Part shown: piece after piece, positions 1 through 7,624 of the stretch | Numbering within the stretch: position 1 is the stretch's first letter | Layout: each line of letters starts with the position of its first letter | Source: Clostridia bacterium | GTDB taxonomy: Bacteria > Bacillota > Clostridia > Peptostreptococcales > JAAYPU01 | Direction: 5' to 3' | Assembly: GCA_016278615.1 (NCBI GenBank) | Contig: JADQBM010000002.1 | Location: 1 to 48,980, forward strand | DNA: 48,980 nucleotides | Translations under genes and position numbers: made by a program | Notes under the pieces: generated by a model | The model's input: the letters and a program-made list of their open reading frames with translations, nothing else | Database searches by the model: none | What the model was told of the DNA's origin: nothing

Positions 1-229
1 TTTCACCAATGACTGCAATTTTTTTATTCTCTAATCCCATATCCAAAAGAGCCGTTCCAAGTGCATCCACATCCTGCCTAAATTGATGATACGAAATGTT
101 TCTATAATCACCACCGGGTATATCCTTTACCATAAACGCTGTTTTATCACCAAAAATTTCTACACTTGAATAAAGCATATCTTTCAAATTTTTAATTTCC
201 CTGACCTCATAAATGGGTTTCGTTTCCAT
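1..229 (-). CDS. AMP-binding acyl-CoA ligase-like protein, N-terminal part (cut by window edge)
   Basis: Only the first 76 codons are inside the window; the rest lies beyond position 1. The start ATG follows a GGTGAG ribosome site that overlaps the stop of the upstream ligase gene, so the two are probably co-translated. The visible residues align closely with the N-terminus of that neighbour: both have NLKD, a PGGxY turn, a DALGT stretch and an IAVIGE segment. By family knowledge this is the start of an acyl-activating adenylation domain that makes acyl-AMP and then acyl-CoA. The catalytic motifs are outside the window, so substrate and intactness cannot be judged. It looks like one half of a tandem duplication. 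Confidence 0.8.
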   Translation of the reverse strand, partial: METKPIYEVREIKNLKDMLYSSVEIFGDKTAFMVKDIPGGDYRNISYHQFRQDVDALGTALLDMGLENKKIAVIGE

Positions 230-243
230 TATTCTCACCTACC

Positions 244-1965
244 TCACCGATTTTTCAAATTATCGCCATACCTTTTTATTTTCTGAGTAGTGGTTTTCTC
301 AAATTCTTCATTTCGAATATTGAAACGCTTCACTCTCTTATAAAAAGGCATCTTACTATTTATATCGTAAAGAACCTCTTGAATGATTTTATGAACTTCT
401 TCATCTGAGTAGATCTTTCCAGATTCTGAAATAAAACCCATATCAACTACGATATCTGCGCAGACTAATGTGTCTTCATTTTTGTCTTCATTTTTCCCCC
501 ATACCATACATTCTTTGATGGCGTCACTTTTATTGAGATAGTACTCAACTTCTTCGGGAAAAATGTTTTTGCCATTTTTAGTGACGATAACATTTTTCTT
601 TCTTCCAGTGATATATAAAAACCCTTCTTCATCAAAGCACCCGTAATCCCCAGTATAAAACCAGCCATCTTTAATGACTTTCTTAGTTTCATCATCATCA
701 TCATAATAACCTAACATTGTGGAATCACTTCTGCATATGACTTCCCCTATACCTTCATCATCTGGTTCTATAATCCGAACTTCTGTTCCCGGCAAAGGCA
801 GTCCTGCGGATTTATATTTGATGTAATGGTCTTTGTTTACCGCTACAATAGGGGCACATTCCGTTAAGCCATATCCTTGAAACGTGATGATTCCCATGTC
901 ATTAAAACATTCAACGCTTTCCGGGTCCGCCGCTGCCGCACCAGAAATGAACATGCGAATATTTCCCCCTAATGCTTCATGAATGGATTTGAAAAGTTTT
1001 GCGGATTTGTCCATTCCAACTTTTCGGAGTGCCCGATTAATAGCAATCCCTTTTCTCAACTTAGATGCCTTCCCGTCCTTCTCAGCTTTTTTCCACAATC
1101 GTATATACATAGATTCGAATATTAAAGGGACACCTAACATAATCGTAACTTTTGCTTCATTTAAGTTTTTCACGATGTGTTTTAAACCTTCACAAAAAGC
1201 AATGCAGCCACCCTTATATAAAGGAGTTAATATGCCACAAGTCAATTCGTAAGTATGATGCATAGGAAGAACAGAAAGAAGCACATCTGTTTCTCTTGCA
1301 TCAACATATTGAGATACCGCCATTATATTGGTACATATATTTTTATGAGAGAGCATGACACCTTTTGCCAGACCGGTGGTTCCCGACGTGAAGAGAAGAA
1401 TACACAGAGCTTCTGGGTCAATTTTTGCATTTATATACGCCGTTTTTCCTTCGTTTATAAGTTCAAACCCTTTTGCCATTTGCTTGCCCAAAGACAGCCT
1501 TTTAGGGGAATCCTCTAAAGCATCCATGCTAATACAATATTTAAGGTCCACCAACCCTTCTGTAGCAGCCTCAATAACATTTTCCAGCTTATCAGAATAA
1601 ATCAAAGCACTGGCTCTTGATCTTTCAAGGAGATGATTTATTTCATTTTGTGGAAGTTCTTTATCAAGGGGGACAATAATACCTACGCCATTTACAACTG
1701 ACAAGTAGGTCAGCATCCATTCATAGCGATTTTCACCAATAACCGCAATGGTCTTGCCTTTCAAGCCTAATTCCATAAGAATCGTTCCTAAAGCGTCCAG
1801 CTGACTTTTAAATTCACGATATTGTACAGGTATATATTTCCCTCCAGGCTTATCTTTCTTAAGGAATGCATTTCTTTCAGGGAAAAGCTTTGTACTGCTC
1901 TCTATTAAATCCTTTAAATTATTTATGGGCCTGATTGGATAAAGTTCATCTTTATTTCTTTTCAT
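244..1965 (-). CDS. long-chain fatty acid-CoA ligase-like AMP-binding enzyme
   Basis: A 573-residue ANL-superfamily adenylate-forming enzyme, expected to convert a fatty acid to acyl-CoA through acyl-AMP. The P-loop-like LLFTSGTTGLAKGVMLSH motif, the GYGLTE motif, the YTGD motif and the GRKKNVIVTKNGKNIFPEE hinge are all readable, and the length fits a full protein. I start at an internal ATG because a GGGGG ribosome site sits just before it; an open frame reaches 10 codons further upstream. A TATAAT promoter lies upstream and a hairpin terminator separates it from the flagellar operon, so it is probably a separate transcript. It is followed at once by a paralogue. The substrate is not readable from sequence, and a link to motility is only positional. 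Confidence 0.9.
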   Translation of the reverse strand: MKRNKDELYPIRPINNLKDLIESSTKLFPERNAFLKKDKPGGKYIPVQYREFKSQLDALGTILMELGLKGKTIAVIGENRYEWMLTYLSVVNGVGIIVPLDKELPQNEINHLLERSRASALIYSDKLENVIEAATEGLVDLKYCISMDALEDSPKRLSLGKQMAKGFELINEGKTAYINAKIDPEALCILLFTSGTTGLAKGVMLSHKNICTNIMAVSQYVDARETDVLLSVLPMHHTYELTCGILTPLYKGGCIAFCEGLKHIVKNLNEAKVTIMLGVPLIFESMYIRLWKKAEKDGKASKLRKGIAINRALRKVGMDKSAKLFKSIHEALGGNIRMFISGAAAADPESVECFNDMGIITFQGYGLTECAPIVAVNKDHYIKYKSAGLPLPGTEVRIIEPDDEGIGEVICRSDSTMLGYYDDDDETKKVIKDGWFYTGDYGCFDEEGFLYITGRKKNVIVTKNGKNIFPEEVEYYLNKSDAIKECMVWGKNEDKNEDTLVCADIVVDMGFISESGKIYSDEEVHKIIQEVLYDINSKMPFYKRVKRFNIRNEEFEKTTTQKIKRYGDNLKNR

Positions 1966-1986
1966 ATCCAAACCCCCTTTATTCTC

Positions 1987-2015
1987 ATTATACAATTATT
2001 AAACAAAGAATACAA
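1987..2015 (-). promoter_or_regulatory. candidate sigma-A promoter of the acyl-CoA ligase genes
   Basis: On the minus strand TTGTAT and a perfect TATAAT are separated by 17 bases. The -10 box ends about 20 bases before the chosen ligase start. The -35 box is weak, with three of six consensus bases. Confidence 0.55.
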
Positions 2016-2053
2016 AAACAAAAAAAGAGAATTTTACCCCACGATAAATTCTC
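2014..2053 (-). terminator. Rho-independent terminator between the flagellar operon and the ligase genes
   Basis: On the minus strand GAGAATT and AATTCTC form a 7-bp stem around a 13-base loop, followed by seven T. It lies between the rod-binding gene and the ligase promoter, as expected for the end of the long flagellar transcript. Confidence 0.6.
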
Positions 2054-2058
2054 CCCTT

Positions 2059-2141
2059 GAAGCCCTAGCTCAAATCTTTGATTTGATGTGCAGGTCTCAT
2101 ACAGAAACTCTCCAATCTTTGATTGGCAAAGAGTTTTTCAG
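2059..2141. repeat. dispersed two-hairpin repeat, copy 1
   Basis: Two consecutive stem-loops. One contains CAAATC-TTT-GATTTG. The other pairs GAAACTCTCCAATC with GATTGGCAAAGAGTTTTTC. A related copy with the same layout lies upstream of the second hook gene at 18628-18707. The inner stem of the first hairpin differs in sequence between the copies but still pairs. This occupies part of the 585-bp gene-free stretch 1966-2550. Confidence 0.65.
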
Positions 2142-2145
2142 TTAA

Positions 2146-2159
2146 TTATTCATTATTCA
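2146..2159. repeat. (TTATTCA)2 heptanucleotide repeat, left flank of inserted element
   Basis: Two perfect TTATTCA units directly abut the left inverted repeat of the neighbouring element. The identical 14 bases also abut its right end. They may be a target duplication, or the element may have entered a pre-existing heptamer array. Confidence 0.6.
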
Positions 2160-2513
2160 CTCAACTTTCCCGCCTCAGAAAAGCACCTCTTAAAGTGTAA
2201 TTTCAATGTTGTAAGAGATGTTTAATGTATTTATTTTTGTTTTGCATTAAGTTTTCAGAGTAAATTTCTAATAGAGATATAATTTAGCAATTTACTATGA
2301 AAACCGGTTCCTGCATATCATTTTGCAAGGGTTTAGTGCACCACGTCTTTGCTGAAGCTTAATCCTATCTTAAGGGTTCGTTTGCAAAAGAAAAATAAAT
2401 ATTTAAGGTAAAGGGACACACCTTTCGCTTAAGGGTCTATCTTTCTAAGGAATGTCCCTGGCCTATTTAGCGACATGAACATTTAAATTAACTTTCGTGG
2501 TGGGAAAGTTGAG
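2160..2513. mobile_element. 354-bp non-coding element with 15-bp terminal inverted repeats (MITE-like)
   Basis: The ends are CTCAACTTTCCCGCC and GGTGGGAAAGTTGAG, inverted with one mismatch, flanked on both sides by the same 14 bases. The right end can also fold on itself (AACTTTC / GAAAGTT). Inside is an AGGGACA...TGTCCCT hairpin at 2412-2459. I found no convincing reading frame inside, so it would need a transposase in trans, or be a decayed element. The family is not recognised. It fills most of the gap between the rod-binding gene and the ligases. Confidence 0.6.
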
Positions 2514-2534
2514 TTATTCATTATTCATTATTCA
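2514..2534. repeat. (TTATTCA)3 heptanucleotide repeat, right flank of inserted element
   Basis: Three perfect TTATTCA units followed by degenerate copies and two CCTCATT units that run to the stop codon of the rod-binding gene. Similar heptamer arrays occur at 5071-5277 and 28764-28806. Confidence 0.7.
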
Positions 2535-2550
2535 TTGTTAATTGAATTCC

Positions 2551-2838
2551 TCATTCCTCATTCTTGTTTTTCAAACCTTCTGGTGCACCCAAAATCTGTT
2601 CCCATCGGATATCCGTACTTTCCAATAATTGATCTGCAAGAATTTCAGACATCTTTCCCGAATAAACCTCTGTTTCAAATTCACTGCTTCCAGGAATAAT
2701 CTCAGTAGATTTGAACATCTCAGAAATCATTTTTTCAACAAATATCTTCTTAAAAGCTTCTTGAGCCTTTTCTTCCACAGCTTGTGTCTTAGAAAGCTTT
2801 ACAGGATTGTTAATCACCGTATCTCCTCTAATAATCAA
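2551..2838 (-). CDS. flgJ: rod-binding protein, FlgJ N-terminal domain-like
   Basis: A 95-residue helical protein resembling the rod-binding domain of FlgJ, which helps the flagellar rod assemble in the periplasm or cell wall. The muramidase domain of proteobacterial FlgJ is missing, as is common for short Firmicute versions. Typical features are EAFKKIFVEKMISEMFKST and a later SEILADQL helix. The start used is TTG, five bases after a GGAGGTG ribosome site. A GTG at codon 8 has an AGAGGAG site at equally good spacing, so the true start is uncertain. It follows the flgG-type gene and is the last gene of the long flagellar operon. Confidence 0.8.
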   Translation of the reverse strand: MIIRGDTVINNPVKLSKTQAVEEKAQEAFKKIFVEKMISEMFKSTEIIPGSSEFETEVYSGKMSEILADQLLESTDIRWEQILGAPEGLKNKNEE

Positions 2839-2879
2839 AAAAACACCTCCAGGTAAAAGATAGATAATAGATAATAGTT

Positions 2880-3671
2880 TTATCGTTTCAGATTATTTGC
2901 CATCTGCCACATTTTATCTGCTGCTTCCAGACTCTTTGCATTAAGCTGATAAGCTCTTTCAAGAATCATCAAATCAATCATTTCCATACCTATATCAACA
3001 TTGGACATTTCGGAATGGCCTTGCTTTATGATCCCAAAATACTCTGAACCATTTCTATCATCGGATTCTAAAACCTCTACTCCGTCCGAAGCTCTATAGT
3101 AGCCGCCTCCTGCATCTGTAAGCGCCCCTTTATTATCAACATCATAGAGAATAATTCTTCCCACATCCTCTAATTCACCCTCTTCATCTGCTGCAAATAT
3201 TGTTCCTTCTGTATTGATAGAAATTGACTCGCCATCATACTTGGTCAAATCTTTTCCTTTATCTACTAAAATGGTTTTTCCATTTGAATCAACAAGTTCA
3301 CCCTCTTCATTAACCGAAAGATTGGCAGCTCTTGAAAAAAGCATGGTGTTTCCATTCTCATAACCAAAAAATCCATTTCCGTTAATAGCAAGCTCCAATG
3401 GATTGGATGACGGTGAAAGTGTCCCTTGATCAAATATTCTATAAGGATCGCTTACCTTAGCACCTGACCCTATTGTAGGATTTTTAGCTTCTAACGCTTC
3501 TGTTAAGGGTGTTCCAAGTTCACCTATTTCGTTTCTCATTAGCTCTTGGAATGATTGGTCTACTCGCTTATATCCTGCTGTATTCATATTTGCAATATTA
3601 CCTGAGATTGTTTCAATTCTTTTTTGAAGTGCATTTAGCCCACTTTGTCCTGTATATAGGATGCTATTCAT
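2880..3671 (-). CDS. flgG: flagellar basal-body rod protein FlgG (FlhP-like)
   Basis: A 263-residue rod/hook-family protein that builds the distal rod crossing the cell wall. The N-terminal heptad helix has the family signature (LNALQKRIETISGNIANMNTAGYKR). The C-terminus has MSNVDIGMEMIDLMILERAYQLNAKS and ends in MWQMANNL, typical of FlgG. A middle region gives the expected FlgG length. It sits 16 bp after a second rod gene, matching the paired flhO-flhP of Bacillus and flgG1-flgG of C. difficile. It is exported by the type III system and has no signal peptide. FlgF is the alternative name. Confidence 0.88.
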   Translation of the reverse strand: MNSILYTGQSGLNALQKRIETISGNIANMNTAGYKRVDQSFQELMRNEIGELGTPLTEALEAKNPTIGSGAKVSDPYRIFDQGTLSPSSNPLELAINGNGFFGYENGNTMLFSRAANLSVNEEGELVDSNGKTILVDKGKDLTKYDGESISINTEGTIFAADEEGELEDVGRIILYDVDNKGALTDAGGGYYRASDGVEVLESDDRNGSEYFGIIKQGHSEMSNVDIGMEMIDLMILERAYQLNAKSLEAADKMWQMANNLKR

Positions 3672-3687
3672 TCACTCATTTCCCTCC

Positions 3688-4449
3688 TTAAATCTTTCCA
3701 ACGCTGTTAACGGATTTTCCCAGCATTTCATCTATAGCTTGCAACACTTTCTGATTTGATTCATATGACCTTGAGATTTCTATCATCCTTACCATCTCTT
3801 TCAAAGGATTTACATTGGATTGCTCCAACATTCTCTGATGGACGACGACATCTTCTGGTACTATTTCCTGGGCGTTCTCAACCAAATAATATCCTGAACC
3901 AATGGCATTTAAGTTTTCACTAGAACCTATGTTTACAATTCCTAAGGCATACTCCTCTTCTCCATCCAAGAAAACTGCGCCATCTTCACTAACTGAAAGC
4001 ACCTTGTTTTCTGCAAGTATTGGGCTATTATCCTTAGTCAAAACCCTTTTCCCATCCTCCGTTGTTAAATATCCTTGAGAATCTATTTTGAAATGTCCAT
4101 TTCTCGTATATCCTATTTGCAACTCATTGAATTGTACTTTAAAAAACCCTTCTCCTTCTATTGCAAGATCCGTATCTCTTGTAGTCTCTTTAAGCATCCC
4201 TTGCTCGAAATTTGAATATACTTCATCAATTTCCGCTCCAAGACTTAACTCTCCGATATTTCGCATATAGCTATTCCCGTTATTAGAGCTCTCCCGATTT
4301 TGAATCAACGATTTATGGGTTTCTTTTGAGATCAATTCTTGCATTTTAAACCCTGTAGTTGCTGCATTCGACAGATTATTTGTGGTGTTTGTCTGGCGTC
4401 TTTCCTGTATAATCATACCAGAGGCAGCTGTAAAAAGTCCTCGTATCAT
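3688..4449 (-). CDS. flagellar rod protein, FlgF/FlgG family (FlhO/FlgG1-like)
   Basis: A 253-residue rod protein. The start MIRGLFTAASGMIIQERRQTN and NNLSNAATTGFK match the N-terminal family helix. The C-terminal QSNVNPLKEMVRMIEISRSYESNQK and DEMLGKSVNSVGK match the D0 helix. With the next gene it should form the rod. The ribosome site is AAGGAGGAAGA-type with good spacing. It is preceded by a 57-aa membrane protein gene. Whether it takes the FlgF or the proximal FlgG role cannot be told from sequence, so I give no symbol. Confidence 0.87.
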   Translation of the reverse strand: MIRGLFTAASGMIIQERRQTNTTNNLSNAATTGFKMQELISKETHKSLIQNRESSNNGNSYMRNIGELSLGAEIDEVYSNFEQGMLKETTRDTDLAIEGEGFFKVQFNELQIGYTRNGHFKIDSQGYLTTEDGKRVLTKDNSPILAENKVLSVSEDGAVFLDGEEEYALGIVNIGSSENLNAIGSGYYLVENAQEIVPEDVVVHQRMLEQSNVNPLKEMVRMIEISRSYESNQKVLQAIDEMLGKSVNSVGKI

Positions 4450-4471
4450 TCTTCTTCCTCCTTTAGGAATA

Positions 4472-4645
4472 TTATTCTTCCAATGCCCTTATCTCATCTG
4501 GGTATTTCATTCCCAGTTCTCTCGCTTTCTGTTCTACCTGATAATCCGAATAAATTGGATTTTGAAAAACCATGATAACCGTGCAAGCAATCATTATCCC
4601 TAATCCAATGCCCATTATTGTCCCAGCCCCAAAAATGGATTTCAT
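4472..4645 (-). CDS. 57-aa single-span membrane protein, translationally coupled
   Basis: A small gene missed by length cut-offs. Its ATG overlaps the TGA of the upstream SwrB-like gene (ATGA), which suggests translational coupling. The product has a glycine-rich hydrophobic span (about residues 4-27, MGIGLGIMIACTVIMVF). A short soluble tail follows, with QVEQKARELGMKYPDEIRAL, a pattern of a short amphipathic helix. The stop lies 22 bp before the rod gene start. I do not recognise the family. The position between a SwrB-like regulator and rod genes suggests a role at the basal body, which is inference only. Confidence 0.75.
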   Translation of the reverse strand: MKSIFGAGTIMGIGLGIMIACTVIMVFQNPIYSDYQVEQKARELGMKYPDEIRALEE

Positions 4646-5052
4646 TTTTTTAATAAGTTTTTTAATAATAACAATTCCCCCTTGCTAATATTCATTTCCT
4701 TAGCCAATTCTTCCAAAGAAACACTCTCATCATAATTTTTAAGTTTTTCAGATAATCCCTCATATGAAATAGGCATCTTTTCTATTTCTTTTTTAGCAGT
4801 TTTTTCAGGATTATCCTTAGATAAAAGCACGGTATTTGTTATTCTTTCTTGCTTTAGTTTTTCGATTTCCAAATACAAAGAATCAATGTCCTTTTTTAAG
4901 GCTTCTTCATTTAGGGTATGATTGACCAATTTAATTTCCTCTTTTTGAGATGCGTCATGATAAAACATATCAAAATCTTCATTTTCCAAACGGGTTTTAT
5001 TCAACCCATAAAGAAATAAAACAAGTCCAAGTACAAATAGAAAGTATATCAA
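4642..5052 (-). CDS. SwrB-like membrane-anchored coiled-coil protein (DUF6115-like)
   Basis: A 136-residue protein in three parts: an N-terminal membrane span (about 2-17), a charged helix likely to form a coiled coil (about 46-72, EALKKDIDSLYLEIEKLKQER), and a C-terminal helix-turn-helix-like end (about 111-134, VSLEELAKEMNISKGELLLL). This layout and its place right after sigD match SwrB of Bacillus, which promotes activation of the flagellar export gate. Sequence similarity to SwrB itself is only apparent in layout. The gene is separated from sigD by a 207-bp inverted-repeat element, so the operon junction is altered. It overlaps the next small gene by four bases. Confidence 0.65.
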   Translation of the reverse strand: MIYFLFVLGLVLFLYGLNKTRLENEDFDMFYHDASQKEEIKLVNHTLNEEALKKDIDSLYLEIEKLKQERITNTVLLSKDNPEKTAKKEIEKMPISYEGLSEKLKNYDESVSLEELAKEMNISKGELLLLKNLLKK

Positions 5053-5070
5053 TCACAATCCCCCCAAATT

Positions 5071-5277
5071 ATAAGAATTAAGAATTAAGAATTAAGAGTT
5101 AAGAGTTATGGAGGATTTTGCAGTATTGAGTAGCAAAATCTTCGTTAATATTAATTTAAAATTATAATTTATCAATAAATTAAATTCTCAAACAATATCC
5201 AAGTTTAATCTTATACTTAAATGCAATTTTGGAACAAAATCTACCCTAATTCTTAATTCTTAATTCTAAATTCTTAT
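5071..5277. repeat. 207-bp inverted-repeat element built from heptamers (GAATTAA)n
   Basis: The left end (5071-5101) and right end (5247-5277) are inverted repeats matching at 29 of 31 bases, each made of GAATTAA / TTAATTC heptamers. Between them is a GATTTTGC...GCAAAATC hairpin (5114-5140) and AT-rich sequence without a reading frame. It occupies nearly all of the sigD to SwrB-like gap. It may be a MITE or a heptamer-array pair able to form a large cruciform. No target duplication is obvious. Confidence 0.65.
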
Positions 5278-5290
5278 TTACACCCAGCCC

Positions 5291-6022
5291 CTACATTTCT
5301 CTGTTTTCTTTTTCCAGAAGTTTTCTTAGCTTTATGACGGTTTTGCCATGTATTTGAGAAACTCTTGAGATTGAGACATCCAAAACGGCTGCAATTTCTT
5401 TTAGTGGAAGTTCCTTATTGTAATATAAATCCAATACAATTTGTTCTTTATTGGTTAACAGGTCTATGGCAGCTACCAATTGACCTTTCAAATCTTCTTC
5501 TATTAAGTTTCTTTGAGGATCTACTGCATGCTTGTCTTGAACAAATTCTTTAAGGGAATATTCATCCTCTTTTACAAAGAGCGTCTCTTCTAAAGAAGTA
5601 TAAGAAAGATAATAAGCTGTTTCATAGATACCCTGAAGTTCCTTATTCCCAATGTCCATGTATTTGCAAAGTTCAATATCACTTGGTTCTCTCAAAAGCT
5701 CTTGTTGTAATAAAGTCTTTGCCTGATACATCTCGTTTAGTTTATCCATTCGGCTTCTTGAAATGATGCCATTTTTTCTAAGCTCATCATAGATCGCCCC
5801 TTTAATTCTCCACTTTGCATAGTACTCAAATGTGATATTCAATGATGGGTCGAATTTATCCATGGCCTCCATTAATCCAATGATACCTAAAGTAATGTAG
5901 TCTTCTCGCTCCAAACCCTGGCGTGTATTTATAACGATCTTGTCTACAATTCTCTCTACTAATGGAAGATATTGAATTATTCGATTTTCATCTTTTGTGG
6001 CATATTTATTATTCTGTATCAA
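5291..6022 (-). CDS. sigD: RNA polymerase sigma factor SigD/FliA (sigma-28)
   Basis: A 243-residue sigma-70 family factor that directs late flagellar genes. Region 2 is readable (GLEREDYITLGIIGLMEAMDKFDPS, YAKWRIKGAIYDELRK). Region 4 has LPLKEIAAVLDVSISRVSQIHGKT, a helix-turn-helix with the SRVSQIH sequence typical of FliA. The length fits. The start is TTG, seven bases after an AAGGGGTG site. It lies at the end of the flagellar operon as in Bacillus and C. difficile. Likely targets in this window are the three TAAA-N14/15-xCCGATAA-type promoters before hag, the glycan island and fliD. FlgM, its usual inhibitor, is not in view. Confidence 0.95.
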   Translation of the reverse strand: MIQNNKYATKDENRIIQYLPLVERIVDKIVINTRQGLEREDYITLGIIGLMEAMDKFDPSLNITFEYYAKWRIKGAIYDELRKNGIISRSRMDKLNEMYQAKTLLQQELLREPSDIELCKYMDIGNKELQGIYETAYYLSYTSLEETLFVKEDEYSLKEFVQDKHAVDPQRNLIEEDLKGQLVAAIDLLTNKEQIVLDLYYNKELPLKEIAAVLDVSISRVSQIHGKTVIKLRKLLEKENREM

Positions 6023-6042
6023 AAAAGCACCCCTTACACTTT

Positions 6043-6729
6043 TTATCTGATTTTCAACTGTTCCCGCATTTTTCGAAAAATATATTGCACTATTTTTTCC
6101 TCAGACCGTAGATCAAGATTCTGAAAAGAAATACCGCTTCTGTAAAGTTTATTTCTTGCTTGTTCATTTTTGCTAACCCGAATGACCTCGCCTGTAACTG
6201 CTTCCTGAAACTTCCCATCTCTCAATAGGCAAATCACTTTTTCATTCATTTTCAGAGCTTCCTTGAGGACAACACCTGCTCCTCCAGCGCTTAGATCATA
6301 TGTATAGCCTTGCTTCCATTTTCTATTCTTATAGATACTTTTCACCTGAGGGACTGATAACTTTCCAATATCAATCATCTCTTCCTCTTCCATAACCAAA
6401 TACTCGATGTCAATCATTAAAGGAATGCGTACGAACTGTCTTCTTTGTATTGTTTCATATTCTTCAGGCTTACTTATCTTTACTAATAGTATCTGATCTT
6501 TGATGGTCTCTTTGATTTCTGATACAAAGCTAAATACCTTAAGTTCTTCGCCACAATACATGGCTTTTATTTTTTCAGCCGGTTTCAGATCTCCATAACC
6601 GTTCTCCCCTATAGGAATGCTGATGAAAATATGATTCTCATCCTCATCTTGGACAGTACTATTCCCTATTTTTTTGTTATCAAGAGAATAAATTTCAATT
6701 TTTCGATTCACTTTAAAAACTATACTCAT
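6043..6729 (-). CDS. PilZ-domain flagellar brake protein (YcgR/MotI-like)
   Basis: A 228-residue two-domain protein. An N-terminal YcgR-type beta domain is followed by a PilZ domain with the c-di-GMP motif RRQFVR (residues 96-101) and DLSAGG (145-150). By family knowledge, c-di-GMP binding lets such proteins contact the stator or rotor and slow the motor. I start at an ATG five bases after GGTG. The frame also reaches a TTG seven codons upstream that overlaps the flhG stop. It sits where Bacillus carries che genes, between flhG and sigD. Both c-di-GMP motifs are intact, so binding is likely. Confidence 0.88.
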   Translation of the reverse strand: MSIVFKVNRKIEIYSLDNKKIGNSTVQDEDENHIFISIPIGENGYGDLKPAEKIKAMYCGEELKVFSFVSEIKETIKDQILLVKISKPEEYETIQRRQFVRIPLMIDIEYLVMEEEEMIDIGKLSVPQVKSIYKNRKWKQGYTYDLSAGGAGVVLKEALKMNEKVICLLRDGKFQEAVTGEVIRVSKNEQARNKLYRSGISFQNLDLRSEEKIVQYIFRKMREQLKIR

Positions 6730-6742
6730 CATATCACCTTTT

Positions 6743-7624
6743 TTAACCAAACACTTTTATAAGTCTGTTATAGACTTCCGACATGGTACGCAAACGTATT
6801 TCATTATTTGATATGCCGCTTATTCTATCAGCAATACTATTGATACATTTTGAAGAGATTGCATTGGGATATTCCAAAATAAAGGCTTTTCGATCCATAA
6901 CGGCATTGGATACACGGATATCATCCATGATATAACCCACATATTGCAATTCGATTTTTAAAAATTTCTCTACTGTATTCTTTAATCTTTCAAAAGTAAA
7001 AAGGGCTATCTCTTTTCCTGAAACACGATTCACAATGACTTTTATGTTCTTTTTCAATTGCAATTCAGAAATAACTTTGATTAAACCATATGCATCGGTT
7101 AGAGCAGTGGGCTCTGGCGTTGTTACAATCAAAACATCTTGTGAAAAGGCGATAAAAGACATGAGGTTCATAGAAATACCTGCCCCAGTATCTATGAGTA
7201 TTGTATCTATGCCTTCCATCTGCATGAACTCTTCTGCCAATCTACTTTGCTGAGCCGTGTCTAATGTGGTCATTTTAATCATGCCTGAACCACCGGGAAT
7301 AATCTTGACACCCTCTGGTCCATCAATTACTGCTTCCTGAAGGCTTTTATCATTAAAAAATACATCAAATAACGTAACCGAAGGAAATATGCCTAAAAGC
7401 ACATCAACATTTGCCATGCCTAAATCTGCATCAATAATCAATACCTTACGGCCTTTTCTTTGTAAAGCTATCGCCATATTCACAGCAACATTGGTCTTTC
7501 CAACACCGCCTTTTCCACTGGCAACACAATAAACTTTTATTTCCTTATCTTTGGCTAACTCATCTATTTTTTCCTTGCGCTTTTTTTCCATTAAGGTTCT
7601 TAAGTTGTAGGCTTGATCTGTCAT
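6743..7624 (-). CDS. flhG: FlhG (FleN/YlxH), MinD-like ATPase
   Basis: A 293-residue ParA/MinD family ATPase that controls flagellar number with FlhF. The deviant Walker A is VASGKGGVGKTNVAVNMA, and IIDADLGMANVDVLLG and ILIDTGAGIS follow. The N-terminus MTDQAYNLRTLM carries the DQAxxLR motif known to stimulate the FlhF GTPase. The C-terminal amphipathic helix expected for membrane binding may lie in the last 30 residues. The start overlaps the flhF stop (TAATG), which suggests coupled translation. Confidence 0.94.
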   Translation of the reverse strand: MTDQAYNLRTLMEKKRKEKIDELAKDKEIKVYCVASGKGGVGKTNVAVNMAIALQRKGRKVLIIDADLGMANVDVLLGIFPSVTLFDVFFNDKSLQEAVIDGPEGVKIIPGGSGMIKMTTLDTAQQSRLAEEFMQMEGIDTILIDTGAGISMNLMSFIAFSQDVLIVTTPEPTALTDAYGLIKVISELQLKKNIKVIVNRVSGKEIALFTFERLKNTVEKFLKIELQYVGYIMDDIRVSNAVMDRKAFILEYPNAISSKCINSIADRISGISNNEIRLRTMSEVYNRLIKVFG

